Positions 8,738-19,806 of a stretch of DNA of 20,677 nt are shown in pieces. How positions within the stretch are numbered: the stretch's first letter is position 1; each line of letters starts with the position of its first letter. The notes under the pieces were generated by a model. That model searched no databases. It saw only the letters and a list, made by a program, of their open reading frames with translations, and was not told the DNA's origin. A program made the translations under genes and the position numbers. Source of the stretch: Larix sibirica (lineage: Eukaryota; Streptophyta; Pinopsida; Pinales; Pinaceae); assembly GCA_004151065.3 (NCBI GenBank), contig NWUY0300009328.1, positions 30,229-50,905 of the forward strand. The letters are read 5' to 3'.

Positions 8738-8764
8738 CTCTCTCTTAGCTAGGTAGGTATCATC
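8729..8764 (-). pseudogene. pol: C-terminal end of copia pol with polypurine tract
   Basis: The minus strand reads DDTYLAKREWR and then a TGA at 8729-8731. Related plant copia polyproteins end in a xxxLAKREC-like tail whose stop lies within the first bases of the LTR, and the same overlap is seen here. The purine-rich AAGAGAGAG (8738-8746) next to the LTR is the expected primer for plus-strand DNA. This segment fixes the LTR boundary and the orientation. It is cut off from the rest of pol by the minisatellite to its right. Confidence 0.6.
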
Positions 8765-8879
8765 ATGCCAGAACACATCTAGATTTCATATGTGCATTAG
8801 AACATCTCTTCATCATAAGAAAGATCTTCTCATGTCCAACACAACGTACTCTATTGGGTATAACTCAAATAGCTCACTA

Positions 8880-9450
8880 GGGCTACAACCAGAAGTGAGT
8901 CATCACCACATCATGGGCTACAACCTCATGATGTCCACAAGGGCTACAACCTCATGTGAGCTCACAAGGGCTACAACCTCATGTCAGACTTTGTCAACCA
9001 TGTCAAGGGCTACACCACATGACGACCATGAGAGCTACAACCACATGTGGGCTCACAAGGGCTACAACCACATGTAAGACTTCTCCACGTCTGTAGGGGC
9101 TACAACCTCAAGGGACAATGGGCTACAAACCATAAGTCTCCCAACCACATGGGCTACACCCCAAGGGCTGATGGGCACCAACCCAGTGACAAGTTATCCC
9201 AACCACATGAGCTACACCCCAAGGGTTATTGGGCACCAAACGAGTGACAAGTTATCCCAACCACATGGGCTACACCCCAAGGGTTATTAGGCACCAACCC
9301 TGTGATGAGCCATTCCCAACCACAAGGGCTAATGGGAACCAACCCAGAGACAAGTTATCCCAAGCACATGGGCTACACCCCAAGGGTTGTTGGGCACCAA
9401 CCTAGTGATGAGTCATTCCCAACCACAAATACAAGGGCTTCTAGGCACCA
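8880..9450. repeat. Two-phase minisatellite built on GGGCTACA
   Basis: At least 15 units start with GGGCTACA or a near match. In the left half they lie 22-39 bases apart (8880, 8915, 8941, 8968, 9007, 9032, 9059, 9097, 9120) and alternate with CCTCATG or CCACATG. From 9151 the array changes to units of 58-59 bases (9151, 9209, 9267, 9326), then 9370 and 9435. In those units GGGCTACACCCCAAGG is followed by GGCACCAACC, GTGACAAG and TATCCCAACCACAT. It sits where the second half of copia RNase H and the pol C-terminus should be. Open frames across it are by-products of the repeat period. Confidence 0.9.
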
Positions 9451-9929
9451 ACCCAGAGACTCATACCAACACAACTCAGTCCATCAAGAAGTGTCCATTT
9501 AAAACATATCAATCCATCGATCTGTGTTCTTCCAATCCAGGGAGAATGTCTCACTGATGCTGCAAACATCAACAATGTTGCAACTGCTCCTTCTGCGTTG
9601 GAAACTCCCGCTCCCTCTACACCAAAGCATACCACTGCAAGTTGCACTACTGGACACTGTTGTTCATTCATCAGTGGCATCTCTCAACAAGTGAGTCTAT
9701 TGAGATGAGCTTCTCACTCTCTCTGTCACTGGATGTCACTCCAGACTTCCTCTGGAACTGTGCTGCGAACTCTCTCTGTAACTCTGCATCATACTCTCCC
9801 TCTGGAGCTGCTCATTGCCTTGTCCATCAACCTATACGAGTGTCATCTCGGATGCCAATCTAAACTACACCCTGAACACTGGCTCTCACAAAGAGAATAA
9901 TCACAACTTCTCATGACAGTATACCAGTC
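9451..9929 (-). pseudogene. Degraded copia pol, possible RNase H region
   Basis: This lies between the RT and the minisatellite, at the distance where copia RNase H belongs. Matches are weak: a SGM-L/CF-like stretch near 9625 and AASV near 9560 followed by WIGR, resembling the EAEYxAASxAxxEAxWLRKL segment. No catalytic residue can be named with confidence. The 79-codon open frame at 9441-9680 is in the right place but may be only a fragment of the original frame. Confidence 0.35.
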
Positions 9930-10262
9930 TAGCGTCAACCAAGTATATCACAGATCAATCAACTACCTATGCATGGTGTGATCTACCAAATCTGAATCAG
10001 AAGCACACTCAACTTCTTCAGGTTCGTCGCCATCAATGTAGCCATGGACTCACAATGCTAGATCTGCTCAAGATCTAAACTGTGTACTCCCCTCAACCGA
10101 GGACTATCTAATCTGGTCTCGACCACACCTCCAATCTCAAGAAGTAATACAGCAAGTCAAGATCCTCATCTCGAACTTAGATGCTAACTCCCTCTGCATT
10201 TGTCAATGAATCTCTCTATCTCGGTGGGGAACATCACCACGATCAAGGAATCATCATTAGCA
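9930..10262 (-). pseudogene. pol: Ty1/copia reverse transcriptase relic
   Basis: Read on the minus strand, in order: a degenerate catalytic motif ANDD where YVDD is usual (10250-10261); FIDKCRG (about 10210-10190); LASKFEMR around 10167-10183; a remnant of the HYFLGLEVWQ region; SMATLMATNLKKLS-like sequence across frames (about 10053-10014); SDSDLVDHTMHR with LI (about 10000-9961); and sequence recalling SLMYLVNTRPDICYA (about 9960-9925). These are hallmarks of the C-terminal half of plant copia RT. Several frame changes and stops are present. The upstream palm, integrase and gag are missing because the block ends at the N. Confidence 0.72.
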
Positions 10263-10317
10263 ATTTGTACCACCTACACATGTTAAATCCTGAGCCACTG
10301 CTCTAACTGAACATATG

Positions 10318-10356
10318 NTTTGGAGTTACCCGAAGTGTTGAGAGGTTAGACTATGG
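10318..10356. other. Copy junction with single ambiguous base
   Basis: The only N in the window is at 10318, at the point where copy 1 stops matching copy 2. Bases 10319-10356 read on the minus strand look like a continuation of the gypsy gag of copy 2: a run resembling TLRVT sits where gypsy polyproteins have a TLRVTG-like motif before the protease. To the left of the N the sequence is copia RT, minus strand. The N therefore marks a join between two unrelated elements, as at a contig join or a breakpoint of unknown length. Confidence 0.75.
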
Positions 10357-11662
10357 TGACATTGGGTTTAACTCTCTCCTGAGCTTACCAACATTATCCC
10401 TTGTCCACACAACCTAGTTGTGTTAGGGCTGCTAGTTTGAGCAGTAATACTCTAAATCCAAGTTGTATACTATAGTTATTTCATTTTCTGGGTTAAATAC
10501 TTACACCTGCTTCTCGTCCACTATTCTATAGTAGCGTAATGACATGTCTTCACATCTATGACCAGGAATCTAGTTTTTACCACACCAACGACAATCATTT
10601 TCCTTCCTTTTATCCTTTTCTCTTCCTGAGTGTTGATTTTGAGTGTTGTTGTAGTGATTTGGTGCAATATAACTAGTTGTCTTTCTTTGGACTTCAAGGG
10701 CCACACCTCATATCGAGTATTAAACTTTCTTTCAATCATCTTTGCCAAGCTTCTAGCTTCCACCAAATTCTTAGGTTTTGATAGTCTTAGCTTCACTCAA
10801 ATGATGGATTTTAATCTTGAAACATACAACTTTAATAATTGATCACTTGTAAGATCCGAAAATCTAGTAGACAAGACTTCCCATTCATGTGTATACTATT
10901 CATTGTTCTTGTTTGTAGTAAATGAGTAAACCCGGTAAAGGTGTCGTCTTCTCCGTCGTCATGAAATATTTTAAGAAAATCGTCGATGAACATCGACCAG
11001 TTAATGGATAGATCACTAGTTTTCTTGGACTACCAGGTGAACCAATCATAAGCATCACCTTCAAAATATAAAGATGACATTTATATCTTCTCTAATTCAC
11101 TAGCAGGTGGGTTCATAGCAAAATTTCCTTCGATTTTATTAATCCACATGATAGCCTTTTGATAGTCCAACCCATCATATTTAAGGATCTCAATTTTGGT
11201 CTTATTTAAATAATTTGTGTCGTATGGCCATCTTTGATAATTTGTGTTTGCCAGTTCTTGACTAGGTGGCAGTCTTTGGTAGGATAGGGGTTGTGCAAAA
11301 AATGTGTTTACCCTTTCAGTTAGTTTATCAATCCTCTCGCTATGATCGTTAAATATATTCGTTGCTTCTTCCCTATCATCATTCCTTAATCGTAATAGGG
11401 TTTTCCATCAAGCTTCGGAGTCTTCAATTATCTTGTTAATATTATTTGTAAATGTTTTTGTTATCTTATTAAGACTATCTCTAAATGTTTTAAACGTCTC
11501 TTCTATTGTCTTGTTAAGATTGTCAATTTTTTCCCTTACTTCTCCCTGTCTATCTCCCAAATCTTTCTGGCATTTCTCAACAATTCCAAGACAATGCCTC
11601 ATGCTATTAACTTCATCCCTGTAACAATCAACCTTGGCATGCAATTCTTCCTTGCTTACCAT
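10319..11662 (-). pseudogene. gag: Ty3/gypsy gag relic, copy 2
   Basis: This is the same relic as at 1-1306, with its ATG at 11660-11662, the same stops (11408, 11081, 11030 and 10832) and the zinc knuckle at 10552-10593. It extends 38 bases further, into a stretch resembling the TLRVTG-like motif before the gypsy protease, and then breaks off at the N. It is therefore the more complete copy at its 3' end. Neither copy reaches the protease active site. Confidence 0.82.
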
Positions 11663-12219
11663 ATTTGGATTTTATTTTTTCCTTGTAGAACCCACTTTTT
11701 ACTTTGACTTTAAAAATAAAAAATAAAAGTACTTTTTTTTCTTCTTATTTTCCAAAGAAAGAAAAGGTTTTTTTAATTTTCTTCATTAACTCAAAGTCAC
11801 TTTATAAGCAAGGAGCACTTCGGAAAAATATCAATATGCGAAAAAAAATTAAACGATGGTGCAAAAGGGCACCAACCATATGGACCAAAAGGCATCTTAA
11901 ACCCATACGGATAGAACACGTGTGGATTAGATGGTACAAGATTCATAAAATGATGTCAGACTATATAGTAGTATGGGGTGAATCGTATTGTTGTTTACTT
12001 AAATGAGAGGTTGTACGGAAGTGACTTCAACAATTTAAGCAAACCACAGTTGAGTACGGAACTGTATTGACACGAGTGTATGGGCAATGTTGCACGGATG
12101 CACTAAATTGTTAGTTGTACATAATGATGGTGTTGGATTCTTGAAATTAATTTGCTATACGAACATGGTTGTATCGGTGTGACAACACAATTTGCGGTTG
12201 TACGAATGAATGATTTATG
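11663..12219 (-). other. Gypsy leader, copy 2
   Basis: This is the second copy of the non-coding leader, with the same A/T-rich gag-proximal end (about 11696-11786). The GTTG-N-ACGGA-like motifs recur near 12010, 12049, 12089, 12114, 12168 and 12197. Confidence 0.6.
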
Positions 12220-12231
12220 GCTCTGATAACA
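12220..12231 (-). promoter_or_regulatory. Primer binding site, copy 2
   Basis: The same 12-base tRNA-Met-type site with the same single mismatch, one base from the LTR end at 12233. Confidence 0.85.
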
Positions 12232-12232
12232 A

Positions 12233-12506
12233 TGTAGAAGCACTTCTAACACAGAAGTATTATGCAATGGATATTGAATAAATAAATCTATAATTGATGA
12301 TGAATGAATGATTGATGATTACAATGCTCTCATGACGGTATACCTTTATAGGCTCCATCGAAGGTACATTGTTTTTTAGTCTTCAATCGATAATTCCCCT
12401 CCTCTACTTTTGCTTTGCTTGCATCTTGAATTGTTCGATAAAATGATTCTTCCTACTTAGACCCGTTAGCTCCCCCTTAAAGTCCTGCTTTCAGAATTCT
12501 TCCACA
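12233..12506 (-). repeat. Probable gypsy 5' LTR, copy 2
   Basis: Second copy of the 274-bp LTR with the same TG...CA ends and adjacent primer binding site. It belongs to the duplicated unit and is not the 3' partner of the LTR at 1877-2150: both have the same neighbours on both sides. Confidence 0.7.
12343..12350 (-). promoter_or_regulatory. TATA box in gypsy LTR, copy 2
   Basis: Same TATAAAGG element in the duplicated LTR. Confidence 0.6.
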
Positions 12507-12898
12507 GCAGAAGTAGATGACCTTACCATCCTCCTTTTGTGCCCTATCTTTGATACACTCAAACTCTTGGCAAAAGCAAATAGCTTCAAGAGTGTGACTA
12601 GCTCCAAGCTTCCATTTCTCTCCTCAATTCACATATTCCTCAAAACTCAATGCTCCATCTCAACATTGCAAACTAGAATTTGTAGATTGAAGCAAGGGGA
12701 AATGCATGCTTCCATGTTAAATTCATGGGATTTTAATGATAAGTCTATCATGCATATCTCCCACCACTTCCTGAATGATACCCCCCAACCCTCCTCGCAT
12801 GTAATGAGTGCCCATAGATCCTCATCAACAAACATTAATCCCAAGGTTCCATAATAAATGGGTTTTGAATCTTTGATGTGATAATTAAGTATCAACAA
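12491..12898 (-). pseudogene. Unrecognised single-frame relic, copy 2
   Basis: Identical to the frame at 2135-2542, with the two TGA codons at 12647-12649 and 12629-12631. No homologue is recognised. Confidence 0.35.
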
Positions 12899-12961
12899 AT
12901 TAGAGCTTTGATTTCTCTAACCTTAGTCATCGCCACCCTTGTCTGATCAACCCTCTTGGAC

Positions 12962-14466
12962 ATGGATCCAAGCATGGGAAGCCCCATGAGCTCCCCCCAC
13001 TTTTTGTGAAGGCAACAGCGTTCGAGTAGTTGGTCATCACAAGTATAGTCCTAAAGTCACGTTGTCTAGACTGGTGAAGAAATCTACATCCACTCTTGAT
13101 GTCAATTCGTTGTCTATCCCTTGGAAGAAATCTCTCACACTAGTTGAGAGAGCCTACATAGGCCAAGTCATTGGTTTATGGCTGCCTTCAAAATCCATGG
13201 AACAATGGGTTTTAAAACATTGGATGGCCCTACTAAAATGTAAGCTCTCCTATTATTTTTGCAGAAGAGGGTATTTTACTTTCGATGATTAAGACCTCAT
13301 CTTTTGAAATGAGCCATATTTTATGGGTCTAAGAGGCATGTATATAAATTGATGGACTCTTGATTTTGACCCTAAAATAAAAGCCTCTTTTGTAGTTCCA
13401 ATGTGGGTTAGGCCCCTTCATTTGTCACTCCACTCCTAGCAATGATAAGGCTGTGGTAGCCACTGGTAAATACTCTAGGAAATTTTATTGATAAATCAAA
13501 ACACAAATTTGGAATGTTTGCCTACGCAAGAATATATGTGGAGGTAGATCTTGAAAAAGGCCTTCCTGAAGTCGTTCCTTGATAACTGGAATCACCTTCA
13601 AACATCGAACTATGAACAATTACACTTTAAATGCAAGACCTACCATGAATATGGACATTTGTCTAAATATTGCAAATCCAGTGCCCCCCAAACCTTCCTT
13701 GGATGTTCAGGATCAATTGCAACAAGTGAAGAGAGCATATATAAGTGGAAGTAGATCTAGAAAAAGGCATTCCTAAAGCCATTCCTTGATAACTAGAATC
13801 ACCTTCAACAATTAGACTATGAAAAAGTACACTTTAAATGCAAGACATGTACTAGAATATATGTGGAAGTAGATCTAGAAAAAGGCCTTCCTGAAGCCAT
13901 TCCTTGATAACTGGAGTCACCTTAAAATGCCACTATAAATGAAAGAATATATGTGGAAGTAGATCTAGAAAAAGGCCTTCTTGAAGCCATTCCTTGACAA
14001 TTGGAATCACCTTCAAAAATCAGACTATGAACAGTTACACTTTAAATGCAAGACCTACCATGAATATGGACATTTGTCTAAATATTGCAAATCCAATGCC
14101 CCCCAAACCTTACTCAGACATTCAGGATCAACTGCAGCAAGTGAAGAGAGCATATGTAAGTAATCAAGTGACCCCTCAGTGCAAATCACCCCGAAATCCA
14201 AGCCCCCCAATGTCTCTAATTGTTATTTGATCCCTCCCCCCAAGACTAGTTTTCTTCGCCATCAATTTCTCAACCCTCATCTTCCTCTCTTCATCCTCCC
14301 ACGATTCAAACTTACTTGCCCAACCTTAGCAACTTCACCTCCTGCTCTCTACCTATTATCCCTCCCCGCTACTTTCAAATCTCTCCCTTTCCCCCCTCCT
14401 GATGTAAATTTAAACCTCCCTCAAGCCTCTATTTAGTTTTCAGATGCATCCCTACAAAAATCTATC
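12962..14466 (+). pseudogene. LINE ORF1 relic, copy 2
   Basis: Second copy of the DUF4283/zinc-knuckle relic, in the same state as copy 1. DUF4283-like part about 13062-13466; degenerate zinc knuckles at 13632-13673 and 14047-14088, both with tyrosine for the second cysteine; proline-rich tail about 14176-14436. Confidence 0.8.
13530..14161 (+). repeat. ORF1 zinc-knuckle amplification, copy 2
   Basis: Same four-repeat array, with units starting near 13530, 13738, 13854 and 13944. Confidence 0.85.
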
Positions 14467-14678
14467 TCCCCTTTGAGTGGCATTACAACCAGAAAAAAAA
14501 AGCTTAGCAACATCTTGAAGAAGAGGAGGATGACAAGGGCAATGCACAAAAAAAGTCAAGTCACAAAACAAATAAAGATAGAAGCAAGAACACAACAAAT
14601 CAAGACAACAATCTTGGATCCTAGTCAACCTTGGAATTCACCTTTGGGGGAGGTTCCAGAACTCCTAATCCTAAAAAA

Positions 14679-14726
14679 AGAAGATTATTTCTTACTATTG
14701 CAAGAAGATTATTTCTTACTATTGCA
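14679..14726 (+). repeat. 24-bp tandem duplication, copy 2
   Basis: Same perfect duplication, units 14679-14702 and 14703-14726. Confidence 0.95.
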
Positions 14727-15123
14727 TGCAGTTCTAGAAGAGCATCTAGTTACTTTAATCCCAGATATCTCAACATTGGATATTCACTGGGCTACTTACA
14801 AGGTCCTCTGGTGAGTTCAGCTTTTCAATATTTATGCTTCAATTTTTTACAAAGACAAACAAGAATGTTGCTCATCATTAAAATCTTTTAGGGAATTCAT
14901 GCAACTCAGCAAGTATGTGCTAGGTGGGGATCTTAACATGCTCTTTTCTCCTCTAAGAAGAGAGGTCGCTCCTACATCCAATATCCATTAAAAGAGGTTG
15001 TGGGGGATAATAAACTAAAATTTGTTTGATCCAAAACCAATTAAGGTAAATACACTTGGTCCAACCAAAAACTTTGCCCAAAGCATATAGCCAAGCATTT
15101 GGATAACAAGCTCACCACCTCAT

Positions 15124-15161
15124 CTATTCTACCAACAGTGGTCTATTCTGCCAACAGTGGT
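15124..15161 (+). repeat. 19-bp tandem duplication, copy 2
   Basis: Same pair, units 15124-15142 and 15143-15161, with the same single-base difference. Confidence 0.95.
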
Positions 15162-15748
15162 CTCCGACCATAAGCTTATATTTTTATGCCTCTAAGAAAA
15201 TCCAAACTACAGGCCCATCCCCTCACTATTTTGAAATACTTGGGGATCCCCAGAGCTCTTCATCAATCTAAGGCATCAAATTCACAAAACATCATTTGAA
15301 GATTAAAAGCAAAATGAACCAATGGGGATCTCAATGGATTAATCATGCAAGGCGAGTAGTTCTAATCAAATCGACCATATCTTCCCTTCCAATATATGAA
15401 AATTCTACTTTGTTAGCCCTAGTAAGTATCTCCAAATAAATGAGCAAATAAGATAAGACGAGATAAGGCAAGGTGGGAAATCAAACTCCAAAAAATATTA
15501 TTTAGTAAACTAGATTACAATGAGGGCTCCCTAGGATTGAGGAGGCTTGGCCATCAAGGATACATTATTGGTTAATCTAATTCTAGGTGCCAAAAATTTG
15601 TGGAGGATAGTTTCTATCCCATTAGAATGGTGGAAAGAAGCTTTTCATAAGAAGTACCTCCAAAGAAATCGACTAAGATGTCTTCATTATCCACTACCTA
15701 CTTAGGGAGGGTCCCCAATCTAGAGATTATGCAAATCTTCCACATCTC

Positions 15749-16208
15749 TTATTCGAGATTAGCTTTCTTGGATACAGGGAATGCTAAAAGTTTACGTTTG
15801 TGGGAAGAGTGCATTCTGGACCTCCCTCTTGTAACCCAATTGTAGTCCTTAGCTAATATTACAGTATGGCTTCTAATATCAAGGCATCCAAACAATATTT
15901 GATTCATTGGGCTAAGAGTAACCTAATAATGGGAAATGAATAGGACAGTAAACATTTGAGTTTCCACCCAATTATACAAAGCTTCTTCCTCCCTTATTCG
16001 AGACGAACTTTCTTGGATATCAAGGAATGGTAAAAGTTTACATTTGTGGGAAGATCGCATTCTAGGCCTCCCTCCTATTATCTCAATTGCAGTCCTTAGA
16101 TAATATTAAAGAGTATGGCTTCTAAAGCAGGGCTTCCAAACAATATTTGATTTGTTATGCTAAGAGTAGCCTAATAATGGGCAATGGATAGAATGGTAAA
16201 CAGTTGAG
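15749..16208 (+). repeat. Diverged 245-bp tandem duplication, copy 2
   Basis: Same pair in the second block, units starting at 15749 and 15994. Confidence 0.9.
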
Positions 16209-17026
16209 GTACCGAAAGCACTCAAAGATCAATATGCCTCTTTGTTCTTCATCTTTAGGGGGTGATGTTGTTGGGGAAGAATTTAATGGACTCTAGGGGA
16301 TTGTGACCAAAAGGAGGACAATACTCTGTAAAACTAGGGTATCACACTAAGTTAAAGGACATTGAACTCCCTCCGCAGTCTACTACCTAGAAACATACAT
16401 GGAGGGGTAATTGTCCTCCCAAAATTAGACTGTTATTCTCAATTATTGTGCAAGAAAAAATCTTAACAACCAAAACCTTAAGGGAGAGAGGTATCCATGG
16501 ACCCTCCCCATCCCCTTTCTATTGTGTTATGAAGGAGACTTCATTGCACATATTCCTGAATGCAAATATCTAGGCATGGAATTTGGCCACTCAAGTGCCA
16601 GGTTGCCAAATTTCAATTCCTCAAGACTAGAAGCAAATGTTTTAAAATGGCATGTGGCATACCCTAGCAATTTTGTTCATAAACAGCTACTCAAATTAGT
16701 TTGGATTGCGCTACCAAATTTCTCTCATAGAATATTTGGTTGGCAAGAAATCAAGTCATTTTCCGACATGAATCAATCATCCCTAGGATGGTAGCAAATC
16801 AAGCATTAGGCCTAACTCAAGAAACCATCCGCTCCAATGGGTGGGAAAAATCAATTTGGACCAATTAGAGGTAGTGTAGTGAGCTTGGTTGAAATACCTC
16901 CTCATTGGTAACCCAATGCCCTCCAAGTTTCAAACAAAAAATCCAAATAGAGCTATCCTTTCACAACTAAAAATGGGAGAAGATGAATTCCAACATTAGA
17001 AGATGGTTCAAAGTCAACACATTTTG

Positions 17027-17392
17027 TTCTTTGATGCAACTTATAAGGGAAACCCGAGGGTGGCAAGTGTGGGGAGGATCATTTACAATCCCGAAGGAGA
17101 AACAAATTTTGCATGGGGATTAGGAGTTTCGAGTCTTTCGACTAACAATGAGGTCAAGGCCTTGGCGATTTACTAAGCGATGTTGCAGCTCAAGGCAAAA
17201 GGAGTAGGTAAGACAACGATAGTTGGTGACCCTTTGATAGTTATAAGGTTCTTCTTCGCCATTCAATTCCTCAAAACCCTTGTCTCTTTTGTTTGGTCCA
17301 AGGAATACTAGCAAAGGTGAAGGACTTTGAAACAATAGAGCTCTACCAAGTTCTTTGAGTTTCATAATCAGGAAGCTAACAATTTAGCAAAC
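17027..17392 (+). pseudogene. LINE RNase H domain, copy 2
   Basis: Same domain: FDATYKGNP at 17027, stop at 17174-17176, terminal HNQEANNLAN motif at 17363-17392. I saw no differences from copy 1. Confidence 0.8.
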
Positions 17393-17458
17393 ACTGGCGT
17401 GAGCATGGTAGAAGGAACTTTGATATTAAAAGGGGAGGCCCTGTCCTTAATTCACTAA

Positions 17459-17853
17459 CCTAATAGCGTATTCAATTAATTGACCATTATGAATTTTTTG
17501 TTCAAATGTCCAATCTCTCCAAGACAACGAGGATGGAATTTAAGGCATTTACTCTCCCCCCAACATCAATGATTGTAGTTAATAAAGGTCCAATGTCTTG
17601 TCATTGTATTGCATATGGTTCTCTTACTCGGGCGGTATTGCATGAGTTCAATACCATGCCCCTTCTTCCAACTCCCATTTGTCATGATGATGGGTGCTCG
17701 AGTGATTTCATTAGTCTTGTTTCACAAAACTTGGGAAGGAATTGTGAAAGGTCTTGGGGCATTATCACTGTTGTGGTTTTTGGAAGAACCCCGATTTGAA
17801 TTCCCCCCCTCCTCCTCCAAGTAACGACACACCACAAAGGCAACAACTGTTTT
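17459..17853. other. Unassigned stretch after LINE ORF2, copy 2
   Basis: Same unassigned sequence as 7103-7497. Confidence 0.4.
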
Positions 17854-18228
17854 ATGTATGAATTTTTTGGAGTTCGTCACAGTATCAAGAGATGCGAGCA
17901 CCAGATAGAGGAGGTGCAACAATTGGTGGTGTCACCTGACCTCTAGTAGCGCCATTAGCATGAGGAAGGGGAAGGAAAATTCTCAATGGAACTACAAGAA
18001 AGAGACCCTTTTGTTATTGAAACTAAAGTTTAGTTGAGGAAATCTCAAGAGTTGGAGCAAGAGGTGAGGGCTATTATGCAAATCCAATGCAGCAAGTTCC
18101 TAGAGTTTGATTTAAAGGAGGATTATGTGGTTTCACTTGTTTCTCATCTATCTGACTTCCTCAAATTTCCTAGGGAGGTTTCTCGATCGCCCTTTGTTTC
18201 AAAATTCTCTACAATTATGGTGCCTTAA
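17854..18228 (+). pseudogene. Unrecognised single-frame coding relic, copy 2
   Basis: Same 375-base frame with the same four TAG codons (17944, 17947, 17956 and 18031). Confidence 0.4.
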
Positions 18229-18586
18229 AGGATGAAAGCATGAATGACTAGTTCTATCCCAAGCTAGCTTTAGAAGCTTCTAGAGCATACATGCAGCCAA
18301 ATGACCATTCGAAAAAAACCATTAACTATGAGTATATCAAGTAGGAAGTCCAAGTTCTAGAACATGTCCTTCATGAACCTGCTTTTCAGTTTTTGTTTTA
18401 AATAGTTAATGTATTGGCGAGTCGAGTTTCTTCTGGGACGGCTTATTCAACATTATCGCTACCTAGTATTTCAATTTATAGTAAGGATACACAAGTAGTG
18501 TATATTTTTTGGAGAATCATTAGTAGTTTATGTATTTGGTTAGTAGTGCTTCTTTTGGATTTTATTATAATGTTGTACAGCTAGGA
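18229..18586. other. A/T-rich spacer, copy 2
   Basis: Same featureless sequence as 7873-8230. Confidence 0.5.
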
Positions 18587-19093
18587 TGTTGAATTTTTAA
18601 TATAGCAGTATAATTTAGATCTCTATTTGCAGTGGAAATAAAATAAAGATCACTGAAAGATAATCATGCACAGAAACAAAAAGACAAAGATTTTATCATG
18701 TGAGACCCTTCTACACAAGGGAAGAAAACCCAACAACCTTTTTATGTAGATTTTCAAGATATAAAGTACATCTAGATATATGAGAAATCAGATACAAGAA
18801 TAAACCCAGAGACAGCAAACTCAAAGAACAGTCTTCTTCTGCTACTTTGTCCTTCTTCCTCTCTCATGCGCACTTATGTAGTTGCTTGGAGCGAATTGCT
18901 TTGAGTAAACAAATGAGGGAAATGTCACCTTTATTTATACTTGATGATGAGTGTTTTTTCACTTTGTTGGTGGGGTTGACTTGCCTGTCTTGATGAGACC
19001 AACTTCTCTTCAAGCATAATAATAATTGTTTTTTATTATCTTCTTTGGGTGTCGACTTGTTGAGGAGACCTCCCAACGCTACAATCACCGCCA
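18587..19093 (-). repeat. Ty1/copia 3' LTR, copy 2
   Basis: Second copy with the same TG...CA ends, TATA box (18928-18939) and adjacent polypurine tract. It is part of the duplicated block, not the 5' partner of 8231-8737. Confidence 0.72.
18928..18939 (-). promoter_or_regulatory. TATA box in copia LTR, copy 2
   Basis: Same element in the duplicated LTR. Confidence 0.65.
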
Positions 19094-19120
19094 CTCTCTC
19101 TTAGCTAGGTAGGTATCATC
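19085..19120 (-). pseudogene. pol: C-terminal end of copia pol, copy 2
   Basis: Same DDTYLAKREWR tail, TGA at 19085-19087, and polypurine tract at 19094-19102. Confidence 0.6.
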
Positions 19121-19235
19121 ATGCCAGAACACATCTAGATTTCATATGTGCATTAGAACATCTCTTCATCATAAGAAAGATCTTCTCATGTCCAACACAA
19201 CGTACTCTATTGGGTATAACTCAAATAGCTCACTA

Positions 19236-19806
19236 GGGCTACAACCAGAAGTGAGTCATCACCACATCATGGGCTACAACCTCATGATGTCCACAAGGGC
19301 TACAACCTCATGTGAGCTCACAAGGGCTACAACCTCATGTCAGACTTTGTCAACCATGTCAAGGGCTACACCACATGACGACCATGAGAGCTACAACCAC
19401 ATGTGGGCTCACAAGGGCTACAACCACATGTAAGACTTCTCCACGTCTGTAGGGGCTACAACCTCAAGGGACAATGGGCTACAAACCATAAGTCTCCCAA
19501 CCACATGGGCTACACCCCAAGGGCTGATGGGCACCAACCCAGTGACAAGTTATCCCAACCACATGAGCTACACCCCAAGGGTTATTGGGCACCAAACGAG
19601 TGACAAGTTATCCCAACCACATGGGCTACACCCCAAGGGTTATTAGGCACCAACCCTGTGATGAGCCATTCCCAACCACAAGGGCTAATGGGAACCAACC
19701 CAGAGACAAGTTATCCCAAGCACATGGGCTACACCCCAAGGGTTGTTGGGCACCAACCTAGTGATGAGTCATTCCCAACCACAAATACAAGGGCTTCTAG
19801 GCACCA
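19236..19806. repeat. Two-phase minisatellite, copy 2
   Basis: Same array with the same unit count and order; the switch to the 58-base unit is at 19507. Arrays of this kind usually change length quickly, so the identical copy number supports a very recent or artefactual block duplication. Confidence 0.9.

Larger units (their letters stand above)
1..10317. repeat. 10.3-kb direct repeat, copy 1
   Basis: This block recurs at 10357-20673 with a constant offset of 10356 and no net insertion or deletion. I found two substitutions, at 6068 (G here, A in copy 2) and 6108 (A here, T in copy 2). The block holds only decayed retrotransposons and has no intact gene, so selection cannot explain the near-identity. 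Either the duplication is very recent or the same locus was assembled twice. The comparison was by eye and a few further differences could have been missed. Confidence 0.97.
14631..17458 (+). pseudogene. LINE ORF2 relic lacking the RT core, copy 2
   Basis: Same structure as copy 1: endonuclease remnants about 14740-15200, the same jump to post-polymerase sequence near 15230, zf-RVT-like region about 16400-16850 and RNase H at 17027-17392. It differs at two bases. 16424 is A (isoleucine after PPK) where copy 1 has valine. 16464 is T, giving a leucine codon in EKILTTKTLRERG where copy 1 has a stop. Leucine is what related plant LINEs have here as I remember them, so copy 2 keeps the older state. 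Confidence 0.83.

Noticed and set aside
8508-8738. Minus-strand 76-residue open frame
   Set aside because: It lies across the U3 region and TATA box of the copia LTR, so it is not a gene.
8880-9450. CRISPR-like repeat array
   Set aside because: Units are contiguous and related throughout with drifting length; there are no unique spacers, and the setting is eukaryotic transposon DNA.
8790-9502. Plus-strand open frames across the minisatellite (8790-9077, 9047-9247, 9302-9502)
   Set aside because: The repeated residues (such as RATTS and GYNHM) come directly from the repeat period; the real coding context, copia pol, is on the other strand.
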